Part shown: positions 1-5,563 of the stretch, in pieces | How the letters are laid out: each line of letters opens with the position of its first letter | Position numbering within the stretch: the stretch's first letter is position 1 | Assembly: GCA_027489835.1 (NCBI GenBank) | Contig: JAIXZF010000467.1 | Coordinates: 1-8,784 of the forward strand | DNA: 8,784 bases | From: Hyphomicrobiales bacterium | Lineage (GTDB): Bacteria; Pseudomonadota; Alphaproteobacteria; Rhizobiales; Beijerinckiaceae | Direction of reading: 5' to 3' | Position numbers and translations under genes: made by a program | The notes under the pieces: model-generated | What the model saw: the letters and a program-made list of their open reading frames with translations, nothing else | The model's database searches: none | What the model was told of the DNA's origin: nothing

Positions 1-533
1 ACGTTCTCGGGCCGGCCCTCGACGCCGCCGTCCAGCGCCGCCTTCAGCGATTTGTAGGAGGTGTCGTCCGCGTCGAAGGAAAGATCGTCGCAGAACACGA
101 TGAAGCGGTGCGGGTCGGCGCGGAGAAGGCCCATCAGCGCGGGCAGGCTCTCGATGTCCTCGCGGTGGATCTCGATCAGCTTCATCGGCCGCTCGCCGAG
201 CGCGCGAGCGTTGACGTCGGCGTGGATCGCTTTCACCAGCGAGGACTTGCCCATGCCGCGCGCCCCCCAGAGCAGCACGTTGTTCGCCGGCAGGCCGCGG
301 GCGAAGCGCTCGGTGTTCTCGGCCAGGAGGTCGCGCACGCGGTCGACGCCCTTGAGCAGCGCCAGCGCCACGCGGTTGACCTTCGGCACGGCCTGGAGCC
401 GCGCCTCCCGCGCATGCCAGACGAAGGCATCGGCGACGGTCAGATTGACCGTCCCGCGCGCCGGCGGGGCGATGCGGTCCAGCGCGTCGGCGATGCGCGC
501 CAGCAGGGTCAGGGTGGGGTCTTGCGCGGTCAT
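1..533 (-). CDS. DUF815 family P-loop ATPase (ATP-binding protein), C-terminus cut by window edge
   Basis: I translated the reverse strand from ATG at 533 and it stays open to base 1 (about 177 residues seen). The protein starts MTAQDPTLTLLARIADALDR. A Walker A motif, GARGMGKSS, sits at about residues 90-98, preceded by LPANNVLLW. A Walker B-like strand ending in acidic residues, FIVFCDDLSFD, lies at about 144-154, and SYKSLKAALDGG follows. The NNVLLWGARGxGKSSL block is typical of the DUF815 (PF05673) family of AAA-like ATPases, usually near 290 residues, so roughly a third of the C-terminus is outside the window. The cellular role of the family is not firmly established and I assign none. 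The gene is divergent from yajC. No strong Shine-Dalgarno is seen before the ATG, only a GAG a few bases upstream, so the start is probable rather than certain. The family call is firm. Confidence 0.88.
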   Translation of the reverse strand, partial: MTAQDPTLTLLARIADALDRIAPPARGTVNLTVADAFVWHAREARLQAVPKVNRVALALLKGVDRVRDLLAENTERFARGLPANNVLLWGARGMGKSSLVKAIHADVNARALGERPMKLIEIHREDIESLPALMGLLRADPHRFIVFCDDLSFDADDTSYKSLKAALDGGVEGRPEN

Positions 534-669
534 GAAGTCTCGTTCTTGGAAGGAGGGCGCCCGGTTGTAGCCAGAAGCGGGCGGGCGCGAAACGGTCAAT
601 CGCCAGCTTCGCGCCGATGTTGCGCATTGAACCTTCTGCCGTTTGCTATAGAGGACGAGGCGCTTGCGA

Positions 670-697
670 TTGATTTCGCCATGCCCATCTCTATAAC
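670..697 (+). promoter_or_regulatory. candidate sigma-70-type promoter for the yajC-secDF run
   Basis: TTGATT at 670-675 (-35-like, TTGA matching the consensus) and TATAAC at 692-697 (-10-like, five of six consensus bases) are separated by 16 nt. Transcription would start near 704, giving a leader of about 30 nt before the yajC GTG. A second AT-rich spot, TATAGA at 647-652, has TTGAAC at 627-632 but with only 14 nt between, which is too short. This is a pattern match only. Confidence 0.4.
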
Positions 698-735
698 CGC
701 CGCGACTTCCCCATGCCCCTTGTGAGGTGCTTCTC

Positions 736-1074
736 GTGATTACCCCAGCCTTTGCGCAAGCGCCCGGCGGCGCCGGCGGCGCCGACATTTTTATGTCGCT
801 CGTGCCGTTCATCCTGATTTTCGTCATCATGTGGTTCCTCATCATCCGTCCGCAACAGAAGCGGATGAAGGAGCATCGCGAGCTGATCTCGAACGTGCGG
901 CGTGGTGACACCATCGTGACCTCGGGCGGCATGATCGCGAAGGTCACGAAGGTGATCGACGACACCGAGCTCGAGGCCGAGATCGCCGATGGCGTGAAGG
1001 TCCGCTTCATCAAGAGCATGGTGCAGGACGTTCGCGCCAAGGGCGAGCCCGTCAAGGAAGCCGCCAAGACCTGA
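736..1074 (+). CDS. yajC: YajC, preprotein translocase accessory subunit
   Basis: A 112-residue single-span inner-membrane protein of the SecDF-YajC subcomplex that assists the SecYEG translocon. From this start the sequence runs MITPAFAQAPGG and then a hydrophobic segment with FILIFVIMWFLII, followed at once by the family hallmark RPQQKRMKEH. Next come the cytoplasmic beta-rich block RGDTIVTSGGMIAKV and a charged, alanine-rich C-tail. Length and order match the family. I chose GTG 736 because GAGG at 724-727 lies 8 nt upstream. An in-frame GTG at 727 would add three residues but overlaps that ribosome binding site and has none of its own. The gene is first in a plus-strand run with secD and secF, its usual partners. 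Identification is firm; the start is a judgement. Confidence 0.95.
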   Translation: MITPAFAQAPGGAGGADIFMSLVPFILIFVIMWFLIIRPQQKRMKEHRELISNVRRGDTIVTSGGMIAKVTKVIDDTELEAEIADGVKVRFIKSMVQDVRAKGEPVKEAAKT

Positions 1075-1094
1075 GCCCACAGCGGCGGCGCTTT

Positions 1095-1130
1095 CGGGCG
1101 CCCGCCGCGCCCGCCCGATGAGCGGGCGGG
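1095..1130 (+). promoter_or_regulatory. GC-rich hairpin cluster in the yajC-secD gap
   Basis: Just after the yajC stop there is a 10-bp palindrome CGGGCGCCCG (1095-1104), then a perfect 8-bp stem CCCGCCCG (1110-1117) / CGGGCGGG (1123-1130) closed by a 5-nt loop ATGAG. No T-tract follows (AATGCCCC), so this is not a classical intrinsic terminator. It could be an RNA 3'-end stabiliser or processing site that lets yajC and secD be expressed at different levels. The function is inference; the pairing is seen. Confidence 0.4.
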
Positions 1131-1150
1131 AATGCCCCGGATGACGCCGT

Positions 1151-1174
1151 GACGCCTGGCCATTGGCCGGCGTC
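1151..1174 (+). promoter_or_regulatory. hairpin next to the secD ribosome binding site
   Basis: GACGCC (1151-1156) pairs with GGCGTC (1169-1174), and inside it GGC (1158-1160) pairs with GCC (1166-1168), with one bulged T and loop CATTG. The stem ends 3 nt before the purine-rich AGAGAAGAGG (1178-1187) that serves secD. It could affect ribosome loading on secD. No protein or ligand is implied by the sequence. Confidence 0.35.
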
Positions 1175-1198
1175 TCCAGAGAAGAGGCTGCCAAGCCC

Positions 1199-2788
1199 AT
1201 GATGCGCATTTCCCGCTTCAGAGCGATCCTGATCGTGCTGGCCAGCCTGCTTGGCTGCCTGCTCGCGGTGCCGAGCCTGATGCCGGAATCGACGCGGAAA
1301 TCGGTGTTCGGCGCGCTGCCCTCCTGGGTGCCGCAGAAGGCCGTGTCGCTGGGCCTCGACCTTCAGGGCGGCGCGCACGTGCTGCTCGAGATCGACAGGG
1401 CGGACCTGATCCGCTCGATGACCACGCAGCTGCGCGACGACGTGCGCCGCGTGCTGCGCGAGGAGCGCGTCTCGCTGCAGGGCGGCATCGCAGTGCAGCC
1501 GCGCGGGGTGCAGTTCCGCATCGCGCAGGCCGATGACCGCGCCCGCGCCATGCCGAAGCTGCGGGAGCTGGCGCAGCCCGCCGGCCAGCAGATCTTCGGG
1601 CCTACGGGAACGCAGACCATCGACATCACCGAAGGCCCCGAAGGCCAGATCACCATGGCCTATAGCGAGCTCGGTTTGAACGAGCGCATTCGCCGCGTCG
1701 GCCAGCAGACGGTCGAGGTGATCGAGCGGCGCATCAACATCGACGGCACCAAGGAGCCGTCGATTCAGCGCCAGGGCCTCGACCGCATCCTCGTGCAGGT
1801 GCCAGGGCTGACCGATCCCCAGCAGCTCAAAGAACGTCTGGGCCGCACGGCCAAGCTGCAGTTCCGCTTCGTGGCCGAGGCGGGCGGAGGCGACACGGAG
1901 CAGATGCGCAATCGCGATACGGGCTCGCCGGTCGCCGTCGAGCGCTCCGTGATCGTCGAGGGTGAGGACCTGATCGACGCGCAGGCCTCGTTCGACCAGC
2001 GCACCGGGCAGCCCATCGTCAATTTCCGCTTCAACATCCGCGGCGCCCAGCGCTTCGGCGACGCCACCACGCGCGGCGTCGGCCGCCAGCTCGCCATCGT
2101 GCTCGACAACGAGGTGATCTCGGCTCCCGTTGTGCAGACCCCGATCACCGGCGGCTCGGGCCAGATATCGGGCCAGTTCACGGTCGAGCAGGTCAACAAC
2201 CTCTCGCTCCTGCTGCGCGCCGGCGCCTTGCCCGCCAAGCTCTCCATCGTCGAGGAGCGCACCGTGGGCGCGGGCCTCGGCGCGGATTCGATCCGCGCCG
2301 GCCTGCTCGCTTCTTATCTCGCGACCGCGCTGGTCGCCACCTTCATGATCGCCACCTACGGCTTCTTCGGCGTCGTCGCGGTGCTCGCGGTCACGGTCAA
2401 CGTGTTGATGCTGCTCGCGTTGCTGGCGCTGATCGGCGCCACGCTGACGCTGCCGGGCATCGCCGGCATCGTGCTCACCGTGGGCATGGCGGTGGACGCA
2501 AACGTGCTGATTTACGAGCGCGTGCGCGAGGAGGCCCGGCTGGGACGCTCGCCCATTTCGGCGCTCGACGCCGGCTTCGAGCGGGCGCTGAGCACCATCG
2601 TAGACGCCAACCTGACCACGCTCATCGCGGCCGTCGTGCTGTTCTTCCTCGGCTCGGGCCCGGTGCGCGGCTTCGCTGTCACGCTGTCGCTCGGCATCCT
2701 CACGACCGTCTTCACCGCCTTCACCCTGAGCCGTCTGATGATCGCAAGCTGGTATCGCTGGCGCCGGCCGGCCAAGATCGTGATCTGA
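1199..2788 (+). CDS. secD: SecD, protein translocase subunit
   Basis: A 529-residue inner-membrane protein that, with SecF, uses the proton-motive force to drive late steps of Sec export. TM1 lies at about residues 8-28 (FRAILIVLASLLGCLLAV). The conserved GLDLQGG motif is at 52-58. A large periplasmic P1 region fills about 60-360, including RRINIDGTKEPSIQRQG and GRTAKLQFRFV. Five C-terminal TM segments follow, with the signature GMAVDANVLIYERVREE around 429-445; D433 matches the conserved membrane aspartate implicated in proton coupling in this family. Length is normal for alphaproteobacterial SecD. Tandem ATGs at 1199 and 1202 are both possible starts; the purine-rich AGAGAAGAGG at 1178-1187 lies 11 nt before the first. 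The open frame extends to 1163, but no good start signal is seen there. The stop overlaps the secF ribosome binding site. Confidence 0.97.
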   Translation: MMRISRFRAILIVLASLLGCLLAVPSLMPESTRKSVFGALPSWVPQKAVSLGLDLQGGAHVLLEIDRADLIRSMTTQLRDDVRRVLREERVSLQGGIAVQPRGVQFRIAQADDRARAMPKLRELAQPAGQQIFGPTGTQTIDITEGPEGQITMAYSELGLNERIRRVGQQTVEVIERRINIDGTKEPSIQRQGLDRILVQVPGLTDPQQLKERLGRTAKLQFRFVAEAGGGDTEQMRNRDTGSPVAVERSVIVEGEDLIDAQASFDQRTGQPIVNFRFNIRGAQRFGDATTRGVGRQLAIVLDNEVISAPVVQTPITGGSGQISGQFTVEQVNNLSLLLRAGALPAKLSIVEERTVGAGLGADSIRAGLLASYLATALVATFMIATYGFFGVVAVLAVTVNVLMLLALLALIGATLTLPGIAGIVLTVGMAVDANVLIYERVREEARLGRSPISALDAGFERALSTIVDANLTTLIAAVVLFFLGSGPVRGFAVTLSLGILTTVFTAFTLSRLMIASWYRWRRPAKIVI

Positions 2789-2797
2789 GGTATCGCC

Positions 2798-3778
2798 GTG
2801 GCCATCCGCTTCCGCTTCATTCCGGACGACACCAAGTTCCCCTTCATGGGGTTCCGCTCGGTGAGCTTCCCCTTCTCGGCGCTGCTCTCCGTGTTGACTG
2901 TGCTCGCGTTCTTCGCGATCGGCGTCAATTTCGGCATCGACTTCAAGGGCGGCACCCTCGTCGAGTTGCAGGCGAAGACCGGCAACGCCAACATTTCGGA
3001 CGTGCGCGACCGCTCGAACGCGCTGGGCTTCGGCTCCGTCGAGGTAGCCGAGTTCGGCTCGCCGCGCGAATTGCTGCTGCGCATCGAGCTGCAGACCGCG
3101 CCCACCGCCGCGGAGCAGGAGCGCGCCCAGCAGAACGTCGTCACCAAGCTCCGCGAGAACTTCGGCGAAGCCTACGAGTTCCGCCGCGTCGAGGTGGTCG
3201 GCCCCCGTGTCTCGGGCGAACTCGTCCAGAACGGCACGCTCGGCGTGATCGTCGGCATCCTGGGCGTCCTGATCTATCTCTGGTTCCGCTTCGAGTGGCA
3301 GTTCGCCATCGGCGCAGTGGTCGCGACGCTGCACGACATCGTGCTGACGATCGGCTTCTTCGTCGTCATGCAGCTCAGCTTCGATATGACGTCGATCGCG
3401 GTGATCCTCACCATCCTGGGCTACTCGCTGAACGACACCGTCGTCGTCTACGACCGCATCCGCGAGATGTTGCGCAAATACAAGAAGCTGCATCTGTACG
3501 AGGTGATCGACATCGCGATCAACTCGACCCTGTCGCGCACGGTCATCACCGCCACGACAACATTCTTGGCCATGCTCGCCATGGCGATCTTCGGCGGCGA
3601 GGTGCTGCGTTCCTTCTCGCTGGCGATGCTGTTCGGCATCGTGGTCGGCACCTATTCGTCGATCTTCATCGCAGCCCCGATCCTGATCTATCTCGGCCTG
3701 AAGACGGGCAGCGGCGAGGCCGGCAAGGACGAGGCCGTCGAGGCGCCGAAGCCCGTCGCCGCGAAGGCGAGGGCCTGA
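2798..3778 (+). CDS. secF: SecF, protein translocase subunit
   Basis: A 326-residue partner of SecD in the RND-like SecDF motor. TM1 is at about residues 22-42, followed by the family block FGIDFKGGTLVE (45-56), a shorter periplasmic domain to about 145, and five TM segments. The TM4-region signature ILGYSLNDTVVVYDRIRE carries N212-D213, the counterpart of the SecD aspartate motif. The C-tail is charged and alanine-rich. The GTG start at 2798 is preceded by GAGG at 2787-2790, 7 nt away, which overlaps the secD stop codon (2786-2788), a sign of tight co-translation. SecD and SecF are separate proteins here, not fused as in some Gram-positives. Identification is firm. Confidence 0.97.
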   Translation: MAIRFRFIPDDTKFPFMGFRSVSFPFSALLSVLTVLAFFAIGVNFGIDFKGGTLVELQAKTGNANISDVRDRSNALGFGSVEVAEFGSPRELLLRIELQTAPTAAEQERAQQNVVTKLRENFGEAYEFRRVEVVGPRVSGELVQNGTLGVIVGILGVLIYLWFRFEWQFAIGAVVATLHDIVLTIGFFVVMQLSFDMTSIAVILTILGYSLNDTVVVYDRIREMLRKYKKLHLYEVIDIAINSTLSRTVITATTTFLAMLAMAIFGGEVLRSFSLAMLFGIVVGTYSSIFIAAPILIYLGLKTGSGEAGKDEAVEAPKPVAAKARA

Positions 3779-3783
3779 CGCGG

Positions 3784-4170
3784 GTGGCGGACGGCGCGCG
3801 CTATGACGGCTTCGTTCCCGGCCGCCATCTGATCGACGCCTATGGCGCGGGCGGCTTCCGCTTCGCCGATATGAGCCACAAGGGATCGATCCTGATGCTG
3901 CCTTCGGGCGTCAAGGCCTGGGCTGCGCGGGACCGTGAACCCTGGCGCGGCGCCGACTTCACCGATGTCTTCGCCGAGGCTGAGGCCATCGAACTGCTGC
4001 TCATCGGCACGGGCATCGACCTGCGGCCGCTGCCCGAGGCGCTGCGCTGGCGCTTCCGCGAACTGCGCATCGCGACCGAACTGATGACGACGCCGCCGGC
4101 CGCGCGCACCTACAACATCCTTGTGGCCGAGGGACGCAAGATCGCTGCGGCGCTGATTTCGGTCGAGTGA
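3784..4170 (+). CDS. Mth938-like domain protein (DUF498 family; NDUFAF3-like)
   Basis: A 128-residue soluble protein with no signal peptide or membrane segment. It carries the Mth938/DUF498 pattern: an N-terminal stretch on the theme IDAYGAGGFRF (17-27) and LMLPSGVKAW (37-46), then ELLLIGTGIDLRPLP (70-84), ELMTTPPAARTYNIL (99-113) and EGRKIAAAL (116-124). The human member, NDUFAF3, is a mitochondrial assembly factor for respiratory complex I. The bacterial protein has no established reaction, and a matching role here is inference from homology. GTG 3784 is chosen because GAGGG at 3769-3773, inside the end of secF, lies 10 nt upstream and yields the normal family length; the upstream in-frame extension runs antiparallel to family expectation inside secF. 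The gap to secF is only 5 nt, so it is almost surely co-transcribed. Confidence 0.9.
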   Translation: MADGARYDGFVPGRHLIDAYGAGGFRFADMSHKGSILMLPSGVKAWAARDREPWRGADFTDVFAEAEAIELLLIGTGIDLRPLPEALRWRFRELRIATELMTTPPAARTYNILVAEGRKIAAALISVE

Positions 4171-4246
4171 CTGATTGAACTCCCGGCCTCGCGCCACAGT
4201 TACCCGTGAGCACCACCCCTCGTTCTGTCGACCCGGAAGCCGCACG

Positions 4247-5137
4247 ATGTCTCTCCAGACACGGCCATCCCAGCTTGCGCCCACGCCGGACCTCAAGGAG
4301 GCCTACGGCTACTGCGAGGCGCTGATCCGCGACGTCGACAAGGATCGCTACCTCGCGACCCTGTTCGGCCCTGCCGACAAGCGCCCGCATCTGTTCGCGC
4401 TCTATGCCTTCAGCTTCGAGGTGGCGCGCGTCCGCGAGGTCGTGTCCGACCCTCTGCCGGGCGAGGTGCGTCTGCAATGGTGGCGCGACCTCGTCATGGG
4501 CGAGGCGCGGGGCGACGTGATGTCGAACCCGGTCGCGGCGGCGCTGCTGACCACGATCGAGGCCTTCAGCCTGCCGCGCGAGCCCTTCGTCGCGCTGATC
4601 GACGCGCGCGTCTTCGATCTCTACGATGACCCGATGCCCACCGAGGGCGACCTCGAGGGCTATTGCGGCGAGACCTGCTCGGCCCTGATCCGCCTGGGCA
4701 GCCTCATCCTGGCCGGCGGTGCGGACCCCGGCGCGGCCGAGGCGGCGGGCCATGCCGGCGTCGCTTATGCGGTCACCGGGCTGCTGCGCGCCTTTCCGTG
4801 GCACGCGATGCGCGGCCAGGTCTATGTTCCGGGCGATTGCCTCTCTCGCCATGGCGCGACCCGCGACGACGTCGTGTCCGGCAGAGGCGGCCCGGGCGTC
4901 AACGCGGCATTGCGGGACATGCAGGCGCTGGCCCGGCGCCATCTCGAGGCGACCCGCAGGCTCCGCGGCACCATCCCGCCCGCCATCGTGCCCGCCTTCC
5001 TGCCCGTCGCGCTCGTCGAGGGCTATTTGAGTGCGATGGAAAAGAGCGCTTACGACCCTTATACCAGCGTCATCCAGTCTCCGCAGTGGCGAAGGCAGTG
5101 GATTTTGTGGCGGCAGGCCCGTCGGGCCATGCATTGA
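4247..5137 (+). CDS. squalene/phytoene synthase family protein, probable pseudoenzyme (NDUFAF6-like)
   Basis: A 296-residue all-helical protein of the trans-isoprenyl synthase fold. Family landmarks are LFALYAFSFEVARVREVVSD (49-68), PGEVRLQWWRDLV (71-83), DLEGYCGETCSALIRLG (135-151) and GVAYAVTGLLRAFPWHAMRG (171-190) followed by QVYVP. Working phytoene or squalene synthases carry a DxxxD motif in the first helix and a second one after the GxAYQxTN-like segment. Here these positions read VREVVSD and RAFPWHAMR, without the paired aspartates, so prenyl condensation looks lost. The nearest functional analogue is NDUFAF6, a complex I assembly factor of the same fold. ATG 4247 is chosen because GGAAG at 4235-4239 lies 7 nt upstream; an in-frame TTG at 4175 would add 24 atypical residues. 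No other carotenoid or hopanoid genes are nearby, which agrees with a non-enzymatic role. Confidence 0.88.
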   Translation: MSLQTRPSQLAPTPDLKEAYGYCEALIRDVDKDRYLATLFGPADKRPHLFALYAFSFEVARVREVVSDPLPGEVRLQWWRDLVMGEARGDVMSNPVAAALLTTIEAFSLPREPFVALIDARVFDLYDDPMPTEGDLEGYCGETCSALIRLGSLILAGGADPGAAEAAGHAGVAYAVTGLLRAFPWHAMRGQVYVPGDCLSRHGATRDDVVSGRGGPGVNAALRDMQALARRHLEATRRLRGTIPPAIVPAFLPVALVEGYLSAMEKSAYDPYTSVIQSPQWRRQWILWRQARRAMH

Positions 5138-5347
5138 TTGCTTTCCCTTGGGTCATGCCGCTTTCGTCTTGATTGCGCCTAAATCGGCCGGTTATTTTTC
5201 AGTGGCGTATCGTGAGGGGGCTCTTGGGGGGTGCGGGGCGCCGCCATGCACATTCCAGCCCTGACCTCGATCGCCGCGGGCGGCGGCGGCCGTCCGTGGA
5301 TCAGAAGCGACGCGACGGAGCGCTTCTGCTACGGAAAGGGTTTATGA
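5138..5347 (+). other. cold-shock gene upstream region with G-rich tract
   Basis: A 210-nt gap with no convincing gene. It holds a weak AAUC/GGUU pairing around GGCC followed by ATTTTT (5182-5199), which is too weak to call a terminator. Next is a G-rich stretch (5216-5238) with runs of 5, 6 and 4 G, then a GC-rich repeat of GGC units (about 5277-5292) and the hairpin listed separately. TTGATT at 5169-5174 is a possible -35, but the element 17 nt downstream (TTATTT) is poor, so I do not call a promoter. The cold-shock gene's promoter probably lies in this stretch. Confidence 0.4.
5302..5328 (+). promoter_or_regulatory. 5'-leader hairpin before the cold-shock ribosome binding site
   Basis: A perfect 8-bp inverted repeat, CAGAAGCG (5302-5309) and CGCTTCTG (5321-5328), encloses an 11-nt loop. 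It ends 4 nt before the strong Shine-Dalgarno GGAAAGGG (5333-5340). Cold-shock mRNAs of the cspA type are known to use leader structure for temperature-dependent translation. That this hairpin does so is inference. Confidence 0.45.
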
Positions 5348-5563
5348 ATGATGACTGGGACTGTGAAGTGGTTCAACGCAACGAAAGGGTACGGCTTCAT
5401 ATTGCCTGACGATGGCGGCAAGGACGTTTTCGTCCATGTCAGCGCCGTCGAGCGGTCGGGCTGCGCGCCGTTGAAGGACGGCCAGAAGATCAGCTTCGAG
5501 ATTGCAACGGACAAGCGCACCGGCAAGGCCGTTGCGGCGAACCTCAAGGTTCTCGACGGCTGA
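5348..5563 (+). CDS. cold-shock domain protein (CspA family)
   Basis: A 71-residue single cold-shock domain that would bind single-stranded RNA and DNA and melt RNA structure. It reads MMTGTVKWFNATKGYGFI, with RNP1 at KGYGFI (13-18) and RNP2 at VFVHVS (27-32), and ends in the family-typical AANLKVLDG. The aromatic residues W8, F9, Y15, F17, F28 and H30 that stack on bases are all present. Start choice: ATG 5348 follows AGGG (5337-5340) by 7 nt, and the next in-frame ATG at 5351 is also workable. An out-of-frame ATG at 5344 opens a 21-codon frame across the start, probably incidental. Its stop codon directly abuts the trmFO stop. The family is certain, but I cannot say which paralog, so no symbol is given. 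Confidence 0.95.
   Translation: MMTGTVKWFNATKGYGFILPDDGGKDVFVHVSAVERSGCAPLKDGQKISFEIATDKRTGKAVAANLKVLDG

Noticed and set aside
593..599. TTGACC (minus strand) as -35 of a promoter for the DUF815 gene
   Set aside because: The hexamer is good, but the only -10-like element (TACAAC) is about 24 nt away and the correctly spaced position reads TTCTGG.
108..725. 205-codon plus-strand frame opposite the DUF815 gene
   Set aside because: It is antisense to a clear P-loop ATPase, and its composition is typical of a GC shadow.
1075..1198. A possible arrest peptide upstream of secD, as known for SecDF genes in some alphaproteobacteria (ApdP-type)
   Set aside because: I read all three plus-strand frames. 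Only tiny frames such as an 8-codon one at 1118-1144 exist, with no convincing start signal. RPP-like triplets in the yajC frame lie after its stop and have no start.
1052..3493. 813-codon open frame on the minus strand opposite secD and secF
   Set aside because: It is a high-GC shadow of two certain genes. The predicted protein is a low-complexity mix of D, E, H, Q, R and A with no domain, and its codon pattern mirrors the plus-strand genes.
5182..5200. Terminator after the synthase-like gene
   Set aside because: The stem would be only four pairs, including a G-U, around a GGCC loop. The ATTTTT run is suggestive but the hairpin is too weak.
5173..5409. 78-codon plus-strand frame overlapping the start of the cold-shock gene
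   Set aside because: It has no ribosome binding site at its start, and its C-terminal part is an out-of-frame reading of the cold-shock gene.
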